Source of the DNA: Methanobacterium_C sp963845285
GTDB taxonomy: Archaea; Methanobacteriota; Methanobacteria; Methanobacteriales; Methanobacteriaceae
Direction: 5' to 3'
Assembly: GCA_963845285.1 (NCBI GenBank)
Contig: CAWJRO010000006.1
Span: forward strand, 1 to 64,000
Length of the DNA stretch: 64,000 bases
This document shows positions 55,629 to 64,000 of this stretch, in pieces (position 1 is the first letter of the stretch; every line of letters starts with the position of its first letter). Under the pieces are notes generated by a model. The model worked only from the letters and a program-made list of their open reading frames with translations, did not search any database and was not told where the DNA came from. A program made the translations under genes and the position numbers.

Positions 55629-57008
55629 TTATAGCTCGTAACCCGCTTCATCATAATAATGATCAAGTATCATATTTGTTAAGGCATCAGCTGTCTTTAT
55701 GCTTCCATTGTAACCCATACTGGATATTCTTTGAGCACCCATTCTGTCAAAAACCGGGAAACCCATCCTGAAAAGAGGTATTCCTTCTTTTTTAGCAATT
55801 TCAGCCCCATATGAATTTCCAATTAAAAGATCAACCTTTGTTGTTTCAAGTTCTTTTTCCAGGTCGTAAAGGTCTGCACCTTCAAGAACTACGGGTGAAA
55901 ATCCTTCATATCCAGATAGACCTTTAGGTATGGACTTGATATCCTCCATGAATTTCGCACTTTTTATACCGATGCAGAGAACCACCGGCAACATTCCCAT
56001 CTCTGCAACGAAAGACGCCATTGCCACCACAAAGTCAGGGTCACCGAATATTGCAACCTTTCTGTGATAATTGTATGCATGTGCATCAACAATTGCATCC
56101 ATGAGTCTTCCACGATCCCTTTCTATCTGTGCTGGAATTTCAAGATCTGTGAGGTCACAGATGGCATTTATTAAGCTGTCAGTATTTCGAAGCCCGATTG
56201 GTGTGGGAGTTGTTACTGATTTAACATCAAATTTCTTTTCAAGGAATTTACCTGCAGAATCTGCATGTTTGGAAAGTGTTATTGTTCCTGAAGAATTTGC
56301 TGTATCTTCTATTTCTTCAAGGGTAGTCCCACAGTTGGGTAAACCCAAAGCAGATTCTGATAAAGGAGCATCAAGGCTTTCTGAAGTATCAGCCAGTATT
56401 ATGTTGTCGCATTCCATTGTTTTAAGGATGTCTTTTACTTCACCAATGTCTGCAGGGGACATGTGTCCTGGGACCACATTGATCTTTCCGTTGGGAGCTG
56501 AGTTTAGAGATAAATGTTCTACAAGTCCTTTTATGGCTTTATCATATCCCTCAATATGAGATCCTGCATAACTAGGTGTTGAAATTGGAATGATCTCAGG
56601 CAGTTGTTTACCAATGTTTGCCTCCTTGAATTTTTCGATGATACCTGCCATGTCGTCACCTATTGTTTCTGTTAGGCAGCTTGACACAACTCCTATTATG
56701 GATGGTTTCTGTTTTTCTGTTATGTTTTTAAGTGCTTTCATGAGATTGTATTCTCCCCCATAAATCACTGTTTTTTCGTTCAAGGCCGTTGAAGCAACTT
56801 CCACAGGTTCCCTTAAGTGGCGTGTGAGCTGGAACCGCATGTAGGTACTGCATCCCTGGGAGCCATGGATGAGTGTTATTGAATTTTTCACACCCATAAG
56901 TGCCTGTACTGCTCCCATTGGCTGGCACATTCGTGACGGATTCACAACAGAAAAATGTTTATCGGATGGATGATGTGCTCCACCAGTTTTAACGTAAACA
57001 TCACTCAT
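55629..57008 (-). CDS. nifN: Nitrogenase cofactor scaffold protein NifN
   Basis: The 459-residue protein is the NifK-like half of the NifEN scaffold on which the iron-molybdenum cofactor matures. Cluster-binding cysteines are visible in PSRMCQPMGA, GSQGCSTYMRF and VVSSCLTETIGDD. The ATG overlaps the nifE stop (ATGA type). It ends the core nif genes. Confidence 0.93.
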   Translation of the reverse strand: MSDVYVKTGGAHHPSDKHFSVVNPSRMCQPMGAVQALMGVKNSITLIHGSQGCSTYMRFQLTRHLREPVEVASTALNEKTVIYGGEYNLMKALKNITEKQKPSIIGVVSSCLTETIGDDMAGIIEKFKEANIGKQLPEIIPISTPSYAGSHIEGYDKAIKGLVEHLSLNSAPNGKINVVPGHMSPADIGEVKDILKTMECDNIILADTSESLDAPLSESALGLPNCGTTLEEIEDTANSSGTITLSKHADSAGKFLEKKFDVKSVTTPTPIGLRNTDSLINAICDLTDLEIPAQIERDRGRLMDAIVDAHAYNYHRKVAIFGDPDFVVAMASFVAEMGMLPVVLCIGIKSAKFMEDIKSIPKGLSGYEGFSPVVLEGADLYDLEKELETTKVDLLIGNSYGAEIAKKEGIPLFRMGFPVFDRMGAQRISSMGYNGSIKTADALTNMILDHYYDEAGYEL

Positions 57009-58402
57009 GCTAGTTCCTCCTCATTTTTGGTAAATTTAGACCATTTGGTAGACTTTAATCTGGTGGATGTTAAATCCCATACAGGGCTTGAAACTGCAGT
57101 ATCAACCGATTTTGCAAAGTCAACAAAACCCTTGAAACCTGCAAAGGAAGATATTCTGTCGTGGTTGTAATCACAAAATGGTATGCCCAGCTTCATGGAG
57201 ATGTACTTCTCCTTTGCCCCAGATATTAAAAGGTTTGGTCTGTACTTTTTAAGGAGTCTTGCAAGCTCTATGGAATTTGCATCGTCCACTATTACAGTTC
57301 CTTCCTTCACGGTTTCCTTGATCTTTTCATAATCCTCTTTCATTCCATTTTTGGTACCTGTCATTATAACTTCCATTCCAAGCTCCTCAAAGGCCCTTAC
57401 AAGGGACCAAGCTTTGTTACCACCGGCATAGAGTGCAACTGTTTTGCCTGTTAACCTTTTTTTGTACACTTTGATCTTCTCATCAACAGCACTTATTTCT
57501 TCTTCTATGAGTTTTTTGGTTCTTTCCATCATTTCAGGGTCGTTAAAGAACTCTGCTATTAACATGAGGGAAGTGAGGGTGTTTTCAGTGCCGAAGAAGT
57601 TGACCTTTATTGAAGGTATGCCATACTTTTTTTCCATCTTGTCCGCGAGGTAGTTGGATGATTTTTGACACTGCACTATGTTGAGTTTGGCCCTGTGAGC
57701 CATTGCTATTTCTTCTACCTCCGAGTCACCACTTATCGTGCTTATCACATTGATTCCCATCTTTTCAAGCAGGGGTTTTACTCCCCAAACATCACCTGCA
57801 ACGTTGAATTCCCCCACTATGTTTATATCATAGGGTGTTTGCGTCTCAGGCTCTGCAGTTCCAATAACGTAATCCATGAGAGCATCACATCCAATCCAAT
57901 GCCCTTTGGTCTTGTTATAATGTTGAAAACCCTCAGATTGGACAGGTATAACCCTACATCCAGTCAATTCTTCTGCATGTTTACACACAGCTTTTATATC
58001 ATCTCCAATAACTCCGGCAACACATGTTGCATATACAAATATTGCCCCGGGTTTGTAAAGTTTATTTAACTCAATCACGGTGTCAAAAAGCTTTTTTTCA
58101 CCTCCAAAGATTATGTCTTTCTCTGTTAAATCTGTTGAACAACCTTTTCTGTATAGATCTCCTCTTGATGATTTACTACCCCTTATATCCCATGTGCATG
58201 CAGCACATCCTATTGGACCATGCACAAGATGGATTGAATCTGTTATGGGCATCAAGACTATTCTTGCACCCCCAAACACACAGGTCCGCTGTGTCACTGT
58301 TCCAGGCAGAACAGGAGTGTTACATTCAGGAATGGATATACCGCTCCCTTTGATACACATGTGTTTTTTTCGGGATTCAAATGTTTCAATAATGGGTTCC
58401 AT
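57005..58402 (-). CDS. nifE: Nitrogenase cofactor scaffold protein NifE
   Basis: The 465-residue NifD-like half of NifEN. P-cluster-like cysteines are in GSGISIPECNTP, VHGPIGCAACTW and TCVAGVIGDD. The cofactor-ligand cysteine region NIVQCQKSSNY is kept, and where NifD has the histidine ligand NifE reads CDYNHDR, as expected for a transient scaffold. AGGAG precedes the ATG. Upstream, a 31-bp sequence is duplicated. Confidence 0.93.
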   Translation of the reverse strand: MEPIIETFESRKKHMCIKGSGISIPECNTPVLPGTVTQRTCVFGGARIVLMPITDSIHLVHGPIGCAACTWDIRGSKSSRGDLYRKGCSTDLTEKDIIFGGEKKLFDTVIELNKLYKPGAIFVYATCVAGVIGDDIKAVCKHAEELTGCRVIPVQSEGFQHYNKTKGHWIGCDALMDYVIGTAEPETQTPYDINIVGEFNVAGDVWGVKPLLEKMGINVISTISGDSEVEEIAMAHRAKLNIVQCQKSSNYLADKMEKKYGIPSIKVNFFGTENTLTSLMLIAEFFNDPEMMERTKKLIEEEISAVDEKIKVYKKRLTGKTVALYAGGNKAWSLVRAFEELGMEVIMTGTKNGMKEDYEKIKETVKEGTVIVDDANSIELARLLKKYRPNLLISGAKEKYISMKLGIPFCDYNHDRISSFAGFKGFVDFAKSVDTAVSSPVWDLTSTRLKSTKWSKFTKNEEELA

Positions 58403-58496
58403 ATTTTATATTCTCCTAGAAATTCTCTTTTTTGCTCGAATTTTCATTTAAATTATTTTATATTTTATTTTATATTCTCCTAGAAATTCTCTTTTT
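58402..58496. repeat. 31-bp direct duplication before nifE
   Basis: Bases 58402-58432 and 58466-58496 are identical over 31 positions and 64 bases apart. Each copy contains the nifE ribosome-site region and the word TAGAAATTCTC, which is also the end of MITE family 1. Only the copy next to nifE serves a gene. Confidence 0.85.
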
Positions 58497-58684
58497 ATCT
58501 GGATTATCCTTTAATATTATTTTAAGTTCCTAAATTAATTTAAATCATGAATTTGGTAGGAATTTAGTTTTTCAAGTCCTGTAATTAATTTTAAGTTTTA
58601 AATTTAATGTTAGATTTTTTAATGTTAGATTTAATCTTGAAAAAAGAAAAGATCAATCTGGATAATATCCAGATTTTACTAAGT

Positions 58685-60073
58685 TTACTGCTGAAGTTTC
58701 CAGTGGGTTGGTTCGTAGTATTTTTCAAGTACAGCGTTAGTTATAAGTTCCATCAGGCGCATTGCACCATTATATCCAACTATTGGATGTCTATGGTACC
58801 CAATTCTGTCGTAAACTGGGAATCCTGCCCTTATCAGTGGGATGTCCTGATCAAGAGATAATAGTCTTCCATCTGAAGTTCCTATCATGAGATCAACAGG
58901 GTTTTCTTTAATGTAGACTTCAAAAGACCTCATATCCTGCTCAAAGAGAACATCTATATCAGATCCAGTTTCTTTCGAGATCTTTTCCATGTCCTCAGGG
59001 AAAGTGTCACTATTTGCACCTGTACATACCATAGTAGGTTCCATACCAATCTCTCCAACAAACCTGGCCAGTCCAGTTGTTATGTCTGGATCTCCAAATA
59101 TAGCCACTTTTTTGTCGAATAAATATCTTGAAGCATTGTCAGCTATTAAATCCACCAACATTCCTCTTTCATCCAGGACACTATCCGGTATATTACAATC
59201 TGTAAGTTTTTTCAGGTTTCGTAGGAACTGATCTGTATTCTGCAGACCTATCGGTGGTGTTTCTATGATTGCAGGCACATTGTGCTGTTTTTCAAGTGAA
59301 GTTGCTGCAGATCCTGCATATTTACACAAAGCTATTGTTCCTTGACTGTTTGCAGAATCTCGGATTTCATCTACTGTAGTTCCTCCTTTTGGGAAGTATG
59401 GTCTTGTTGGTGTTACCGAAGGTCGAAGTGGTGAATCAAATGGATCCGAGGTATCTGTTAACATTGTTCCCTCAATTCCCATGAGCGCCAGGATATGTTT
59501 GATCTCCCTTATATCACCGGGGTTTACTATTCCAGGGATAATGTTTATCTTTTCAGTGGGTTCGCCAGGTTCTGCAAGGTTATCCACAAGGGCTTTAACT
59601 CCCACATCGTAACCTGTGAAGTGGTTTCCAACAAAACTTGGAGTGGCTATTGGGATTACCTCTATTTTATCAAGGCCTTTGTTGTCCTCACTCATGGTTT
59701 TAAGTTCTTTTTTTGTGGTATCCACAAATCCAAATACATCGTCTCCTATGATCTCACTTGAACAGGTTGTTATTGCACCTATAAGATCAGGTTTGAACCT
59801 TACTGCAAGGTTTTTGATACCTGAACTTATGTTCTTTCTTCCTCCAAATACTGCTGCATCTTCGTGCAGTGATGAAACTGCTATTTCTGCAGGTTCACGA
59901 AAATGACGTGCAAAGTTGTACCTTACAAACGTTGAACACCCCTGAGATCCATGCACTAATGGAAATCCGTGGTGCACCCCCATAACTGCAAACATTGCCC
60001 CCAAAGGTTGACATGTTTTAAGTGGGTTGATTATAACATTTCTTTCTCTTTTTATAACATTTATACCACTCAT
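58685..60073 (-). CDS. nifK: Nitrogenase molybdenum-iron protein beta chain
   Basis: The 462-residue beta subunit of dinitrogenase. P-cluster cysteines are in PLKTCQPLGAMF, GSQGCSTFVRY and AITTCSSEIIGDD; the serine next to the last is also in place. Length is typical of the short methanogen NifK, which lacks the long N-terminal arm of bacterial forms. The start overlaps the end of nifD by four bases (ATGA), so the two chains are coupled. Confidence 0.95.
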   Translation of the reverse strand: MSGINVIKRERNVIINPLKTCQPLGAMFAVMGVHHGFPLVHGSQGCSTFVRYNFARHFREPAEIAVSSLHEDAAVFGGRKNISSGIKNLAVRFKPDLIGAITTCSSEIIGDDVFGFVDTTKKELKTMSEDNKGLDKIEVIPIATPSFVGNHFTGYDVGVKALVDNLAEPGEPTEKINIIPGIVNPGDIREIKHILALMGIEGTMLTDTSDPFDSPLRPSVTPTRPYFPKGGTTVDEIRDSANSQGTIALCKYAGSAATSLEKQHNVPAIIETPPIGLQNTDQFLRNLKKLTDCNIPDSVLDERGMLVDLIADNASRYLFDKKVAIFGDPDITTGLARFVGEIGMEPTMVCTGANSDTFPEDMEKISKETGSDIDVLFEQDMRSFEVYIKENPVDLMIGTSDGRLLSLDQDIPLIRAGFPVYDRIGYHRHPIVGYNGAMRLMELITNAVLEKYYEPTHWKLQQ

Positions 60074-61548
60074 TTAGCCACCTCCACAGGATTGTCTTCT
60101 TTTTTTAGGGATCCGACTTCCATTTCAGATTCTTCTCCTGCAGGGTTTTCCTCAAATTCCACCAGTTTCCAGACAGGGTTGTATATATTTGCGTACATGT
60201 CCTTTGCAAGGTTTAAAAATCCTTCAAATCCTATATAAGGTCCGTTTTCATATGAGTGGATCATTATACATGGTACTCCCAGTTTATGGGCCAGGTACTT
60301 CTCTTTAATACCTGCAAGTATCAGATCAGGTTTGTCCTCCTCAATCATCTCCTCAAATTCCAGAGAGTTAGGGTCATCAACTATTAAAACTCCCTCATCA
60401 ACTCTCTTTTTCATTTTAACATATCCATCCTCGTGTTCGAACTGTGATGCCACTGCAGTCACATCCATTCCAAGTTCGTTTTCAAGGGGAGTGGCAAGGT
60501 GCCAACTTTTAGGACCACCAGAGAATATGTAAACTTTTTTACCTTGAAGTTTTTTCTTGTAAAACTCAAGTTCAGGACCTACTTTCGCCATTCTATCGGC
60601 TATAACTTTCTCAGCTTCTTTTTCAAGGCCAAAATATTTTCCTATAGTTCTCAGATTTTCTGCACAGTATTCTGTGCTGAAGAAATCCACTTTAATATAC
60701 GGAACGTTGTATTTATCTTTTATAAGGTCTGCTATGTATGTTGCTGATCTTTGACATCTTACAAGGTTCAATTTAGGCCTGTGCATCCAGCAGAGCTCAT
60801 CATGAGTTGAGTCACCACTGAATCTACTTAATATACGTATTCCCATCTCGTTGAAATATGACTCAATCACCCACAAATCTCCATCTATGTTGTACTCACC
60901 TATCAATCCCACATCATAAGGTGTGGTGTTTGGAGGTTCTTTGGTACCAACCAATCTATCAAATATCGTGTGATTTGCTATATGGTGCCCTTTTGACTGA
61001 CTTGGTCCTGCAAATCCTGGTGCGTTGAATGCTACAACATCTTTACCCAGTTCTTCAGTTAATTCTTTTGCAACAGCATCCATATCATCACCTATTAATC
61101 CAGTGGTACATGTAGCATAAGTGTATATGGCATTAGCTTCTGGAAATTCTTTTGAAGCCTCAATTATTGATCGTTTTAACCTTTTCATACCACCAAAAAC
61201 CACGTCAGATTCCTGGATGTCTGTACCACATACATATTTCAGGTTGAAATTTTCTATTGGAAATTTAGTTCCATCGGGTAGATCCGGGCTCGTTGGATAT
61301 CTTTTTGTTCCTGCACTGTAGGTTGTACAGCCTACAGGAGAATGCACAACATGCAGCACATCTTTCAGCGCCCCAGTTATAACACCTTTGGCACCTGCAA
61401 ATGCACATCCACGCTCTGTCATGGACCCAGGGACTGTTTTAGTATTACAATGAGGCATCTCCCCATCTGGATCAGAACAGTGCTTCTTGTAAACGTGTTT
61501 TTCCCTTTCCGGTATTTCTCTATCCGCATCAAAAAGTTTGTAGGGCAT
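60070..61548 (-). CDS. nifD: Nitrogenase molybdenum-iron protein alpha chain
   Basis: The 492-residue catalytic alpha subunit. P-cluster cysteines are in SMTERGCAFAGAK, VHSPVGCTTY and TYATCTTGLIGDD. Both FeMo-cofactor ligands are present: the cysteine in NLVRCQRSATY (Cys275 of Azotobacter) and the histidine in CIMIHSYENGPY (His442). No delta-subunit gene is present, so this is the molybdenum type. The ATG at 61548 follows AGGAG and is preferred over a TTG two codons upstream. Confidence 0.96.
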   Translation of the reverse strand: MPYKLFDADREIPEREKHVYKKHCSDPDGEMPHCNTKTVPGSMTERGCAFAGAKGVITGALKDVLHVVHSPVGCTTYSAGTKRYPTSPDLPDGTKFPIENFNLKYVCGTDIQESDVVFGGMKRLKRSIIEASKEFPEANAIYTYATCTTGLIGDDMDAVAKELTEELGKDVVAFNAPGFAGPSQSKGHHIANHTIFDRLVGTKEPPNTTPYDVGLIGEYNIDGDLWVIESYFNEMGIRILSRFSGDSTHDELCWMHRPKLNLVRCQRSATYIADLIKDKYNVPYIKVDFFSTEYCAENLRTIGKYFGLEKEAEKVIADRMAKVGPELEFYKKKLQGKKVYIFSGGPKSWHLATPLENELGMDVTAVASQFEHEDGYVKMKKRVDEGVLIVDDPNSLEFEEMIEEDKPDLILAGIKEKYLAHKLGVPCIMIHSYENGPYIGFEGFLNLAKDMYANIYNPVWKLVEFEENPAGEESEMEVGSLKKEDNPVEVAK

Positions 61549-61809
61549 TCTCAATCTCCTAATATAATCAAGCTATTAAGTAATAGCTTAATTTTTTATA
61601 TTTGTTATCTTAAATTCAGTTTAAAATTTATTTAAAATATTTTATTACGTTTAAATATCCTTTTAAATATTAATATTAATTTGAATTTTATTTTATGGAA
61701 TTATTTTCCTTATTTAATTAATTCAAGTTTTTTTAACTTGTTTGAATTTTTTTTATTCATTGGACAATCTTCTTGATTGAACAGTCTTTTCAAGTAAAGT
61801 AAATTTCAT

Positions 61810-62178
61810 TTAGAATATTGCTGCATCTCCACTTTCTTTGGTTCTTACTCTGAACGCATCATTTATTGGACAAACAAATATTTTTCCATCCCCTATCTGT
61901 CCAGTGTGGTTGATCTTCATGATGGCCTCAATTATGAGGGAAGTGTCTTCATCTGGAACTACTACGGATATCATTCTTTTAGGTATGTAACGCATGTTTC
62001 CCTCTGCATTGAGAAGTTCGGGCTCTTTAGTGACCATAGACACCTCATTAAGTATGGCCTTTTGTTTACCCCTCCCCATGACCCTGATTGCAGTCATTGC
62101 AGGGGATCCTAATGTTTCCAAGACCTCTTTGGTCTTGGTCATTTTATTCGGCCGGATTATAGCCAGTATCTCTTTCAT
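61810..62178 (-). CDS. nifI2: Nitrogenase PII-like regulator NifI2
   Basis: The 122-residue PII-family protein switches off nitrogenase together with NifI1 when ammonium is present. PII blocks are MKEILAIIRPNKMTKTKEVL and the C-terminal GKIFVCPINDAFRVRT. The T-loop region (residues 40-66) is longer than in GlnB and lacks the uridylylation tyrosine context, as usual in NifI2. Location between nifH and nifD is the methanogen pattern. It overlaps nothing; nifI1 ends 12 bases upstream. Confidence 0.95.
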   Translation of the reverse strand: MKEILAIIRPNKMTKTKEVLETLGSPAMTAIRVMGRGKQKAILNEVSMVTKEPELLNAEGNMRYIPKRMISVVVPDEDTSLIIEAIMKINHTGQIGDGKIFVCPINDAFRVRTKESGDAAIF

Positions 62179-62190
62179 TTGGAACCTCCC

Positions 62191-62508
62191 TCAAAGTCCT
62201 TCACTTCTTGTTCTTACCGTGTAAACCTCGTCAACTGGACTTACAAATATTTTACCATCACCAAAGTTTCCTGTAAATGCGGATTCTGTTACGATGTCAA
62301 TTATTTCCTTAATTTTTTCATCCTCTGCAACAAGCATGAGCATGGTTTTTGGTATTTCATCGTAGTAGATGTTTTCAAGCTGGATTCCCTTCTGTTTACC
62401 CCGCCCAATCACATCCAACTTGGTTAAGGCCACATAACCTGCCTTATCAAGTTTGTCAACAGTTTTTTCTGCCATCTCAGGCCGTATTATAGCTCTAACC
62501 ATCTGCAT
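62191..62508 (-). CDS. nifI1: Nitrogenase PII-like regulator NifI1
   Basis: The 105-residue PII-like partner of NifI2. It begins MQMVRAIIRPEMAEKTVDKL and ends GDGKIFVSPVDEVYTVRTRS, both PII signatures. NifI1 and NifI2 form a complex that binds and inhibits dinitrogenase directly and senses 2-oxoglutarate. AGGAG precedes the ATG. It is 38 bases after nifH. Confidence 0.95.
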   Translation of the reverse strand: MQMVRAIIRPEMAEKTVDKLDKAGYVALTKLDVIGRGKQKGIQLENIYYDEIPKTMLMLVAEDEKIKEIIDIVTESAFTGNFGDGKIFVSPVDEVYTVRTRSEGL

Positions 62509-62546
62509 TTTTTTGTTCTCCTACTTTTTTTATTCAGAATTGTTTC

Positions 62547-63374
62547 TTAATCCATTAAACCGTATTGAACCACCATTTCTTCAAGTTCATCCATGGACAT
62601 TGGTTTTGGAATGACGAAATTTTCGTTGTTGATTATTTTACCTGCAAGTGCTTCGTATTCATGGGCCTGGTTACAGTCTGGTTCAAAATCTACCACAGTT
62701 TTTTTGTTGAACTCTGCTTTCTGGACTATGTTGTCCCTTGGAACGAAGTGGATCATTTGGGTTCCTATTTTTTTACAGAATTCTTCAAGGAGTTCTCTTT
62801 CTCCATCAACGTTTCGACTGTTACAGATAATTCCTCCAAGTCTCACACCACTTTGATTAGCGTATTTCACCATACCTTTACACAGGTTGTTTGCTGCGTA
62901 GAGTGCCATCATTTCTCCTGATGCAACAACATAAATCTCTTCAGCTTTACCATCCCTGATAGGCATTGCAAATCCACCGCACACAACATCTCCAAGTACA
63001 TCAAAGAAAACAAAATCGTTATCTTCATAAACTTTCTGATGTTCCATGAGAGTAATTGCTGTTATTACACCCCTACCTGCACATCCTACACCAGGTTCAG
63101 GACCGCCTGATTCAACACATTTTATTCCCCCGTAACCTGTTGACATAATGTTGTCAAGCACCATACAGGCTTCTTCTCCATCTTCCCTCAGAGTGTCCAT
63201 CATGGTTCTCTGCATTTTTCCCCCAAGTATCATTCTTGTACTGTCTGCTTTTGGATCGCAACCGTGTATCATGACTTTTTTATCATGGAAATGTGCCATT
63301 GCTGATGCTGTGTTCTGAGTAGTTGTTGATTTTCCTATTCCACCTTTTCCATAAATTGCTATTTTTCTTACCAT
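62547..63374 (-). CDS. nifH: Nitrogenase iron protein (dinitrogenase reductase)
   Basis: The 275-residue ATP-dependent electron donor of nitrogenase. The P-loop is YGKGGIGKSTT (residues 8-18). The two cysteines that share the [4Fe-4S] cluster between subunits are in GVGCAGRGV and DVVCGGFAMP. GAGAGG precedes the ATG. It heads the nif operon and is controlled by the upstream operator. Confidence 0.97.
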   Translation of the reverse strand: MVRKIAIYGKGGIGKSTTTQNTASAMAHFHDKKVMIHGCDPKADSTRMILGGKMQRTMMDTLREDGEEACMVLDNIMSTGYGGIKCVESGGPEPGVGCAGRGVITAITLMEHQKVYEDNDFVFFDVLGDVVCGGFAMPIRDGKAEEIYVVASGEMMALYAANNLCKGMVKYANQSGVRLGGIICNSRNVDGERELLEEFCKKIGTQMIHFVPRDNIVQKAEFNKKTVVDFEPDCNQAHEYEALAGKIINNENFVIPKPMSMDELEEMVVQYGLMD

Positions 63375-63447
63375 TTAAACCTCTCTTAGCTCTCTTAGCC
63401 GTTTTTTTTAATCTCAATAAATTTCAACTTAAATATTATCGGAATAC

Positions 63448-63461
63448 GGAAACCTACTTCC
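63448..63461. promoter_or_regulatory. NrpR-type operator of the nif operon
   Basis: GGAAACCTACTTCC fits the known GGAA-N6-TTCC operator of the methanogen nitrogen repressor NrpR exactly. A wider pair, TATCGGAA and TTCCGATA (63438-63444 side and 63458 side), overlaps it. It lies just downstream of the TATA box, near the expected transcription start, as in studied nif promoters. Confidence 0.82.
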
Positions 63462-63484
63462 GATAACATAAGGTTGTTTATTTT

Positions 63485-63494
63485 CTTATATAAA
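63485..63494 (-). promoter_or_regulatory. TATA box of the nif operon
   Basis: On the minus strand CCGAAAACTTTATATAAG gives a purine-rich element and a strong TATA box about 115 bases before nifH. The predicted transcript begins close to the operator. The spacer from 63495 to 63790 shows nothing else I can support. Confidence 0.7.
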
Positions 63495-63790
63495 GTTTTC
63501 GGATCAATGGTAAGAACCGTTCAGCAAACATCAAAAAAAGTTGAAAGATCAACTACATTTTATCGTTCATTATCCTAAAATATACCAAATAAAAATTTAT
63601 TGGATAAGTTTTTATGATAGATCATTACATTATAGTTGTATCTCTTTTAATGGATTAGAAACTAGATTTAAGAATTTAATTGTTAATATTTAAAATTGTT
63701 AAAACTAAAATTGTTAAAACTTAATCAGTATAGATTAATGATTGTTAATAAAAAAAATTTATAAAAATAATTGGAATCAATTGTGATAAC

Positions 63791-64000
63791 ATGAATTTAA
63801 ATAATAAAAATTATAAGAGGGCATTGATCCTCATTCCAGCTCTAGCAGCATTTTTCATAACTTTAATACCCACACTTAAATTTCAGTGGCCATTAAGCTG
63901 GGACATAATTTATCACGTCCAATACGCACACATTTACAGCCAGTACGGACTTATATTAACCGATCCTTTATTAAACGCCCCAGTAGGACAAAAAATAGCT
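63791..64000 (+). CDS. Membrane protein, N-terminal part (cut by the window end)
   Basis: An ATG at 63791, preceded by TTGTGATAAC, opens a frame to the window end (70 codons). The visible part has a short basic head (NNKNYKRA), one span (LILIPALAAFFITLIPTL) and then WPLSWDIIYHVQYAHIYSQY. Such an N-terminal span followed by a DxxxH-type loop recalls large membrane glycosyltransferases, but too little is visible to say. Confidence 0.65.
   Translation, partial: MNLNNKNYKRALILIPALAAFFITLIPTLKFQWPLSWDIIYHVQYAHIYSQYGLILTDPLLNAPVGQKIA

Overview
The window is AT-rich archaeal DNA from a hydrogenotrophic, nitrogen-fixing methanogen of the Methanobacteriales, most likely a mesophilic Methanobacterium. 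The reasons are an A-type ATP synthase, Hmd with its FeGP-cofactor genes, a methyl-coenzyme M reductase II operon without a C gene, a methanogen-type nif operon with two PII genes inside it, and a cell-wall enzyme with pseudomurein-binding repeats. This placement is inference from gene content; no search was run.

Layout. 1-2.6 kb: end of the ATP synthase operon (atpA end, atpB, atpD, a small conserved gene). atpB is split by an apparent 2-base insertion. 2.7-8.1 kb: small conserved or unknown genes, an ATP-grasp enzyme, tRNA-Gln and a Cas4-like nuclease. 8.4-10.4 kb: cbiMNQ cobalt transporter without its ATPase gene. 10.8-11.2 kb: HTH protein. 11.9-18.2 kb (minus strand): hmd followed by hcgA, B, C, D, E and F. 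18.8-25.3 kb (plus strand, divergent): an unknown protein, a degenerate formate-dehydrogenase-like trio (FdhA-like, FdhB-like, FlpD/MvhD-like), hmdII and hcgG. Together 12-25 kb is one continuous region for making and using the iron-guanylylpyridinol cofactor, with an attached electron-transfer module of unknown partner. 25.5-30.2 kb: mrtBDGA with a long leader and a strong terminator.

30-38 kb: nicotianamine-synthase-like gene, a GNAT and a methyltransferase, then an ECF transporter (T, fused A-A, S) and a TetR regulator; these may form a metallophore system. 38.7-40.8 kb: large secreted pseudomurein-binding transglutaminase-like protein. 41.8-52.7 kb: drug-type ABC exporter, flavin-binding protein, TspO, an 18-copy 14-bp tandem repeat, AlkD-like protein, several small membrane proteins, PRC-barrel protein, tRNA-Ser and inositol-phosphate synthase. 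52.9-63.4 kb (minus strand): nifH-nifI1-nifI2-nifD-nifK-nifE-nifN-nifX, then a ferredoxin and a molybdopterin oxidoreductase, controlled from a promoter with a GGAA-N6-TTCC operator. The window ends in the start of a membrane-protein gene.

Two families of non-coding, terminally inverted mobile elements (MITEs) are scattered through the spacers. Family 1 has five copies of 180-181 bp, each flanked by its own 4-bp target duplication. Family 2 has four copies of about 108 bp, two of them with clear 5-bp duplications. A decayed second copy of the HTH-gene region at 30.3-30.6 kb lacks the family-1 element and shows the empty site.
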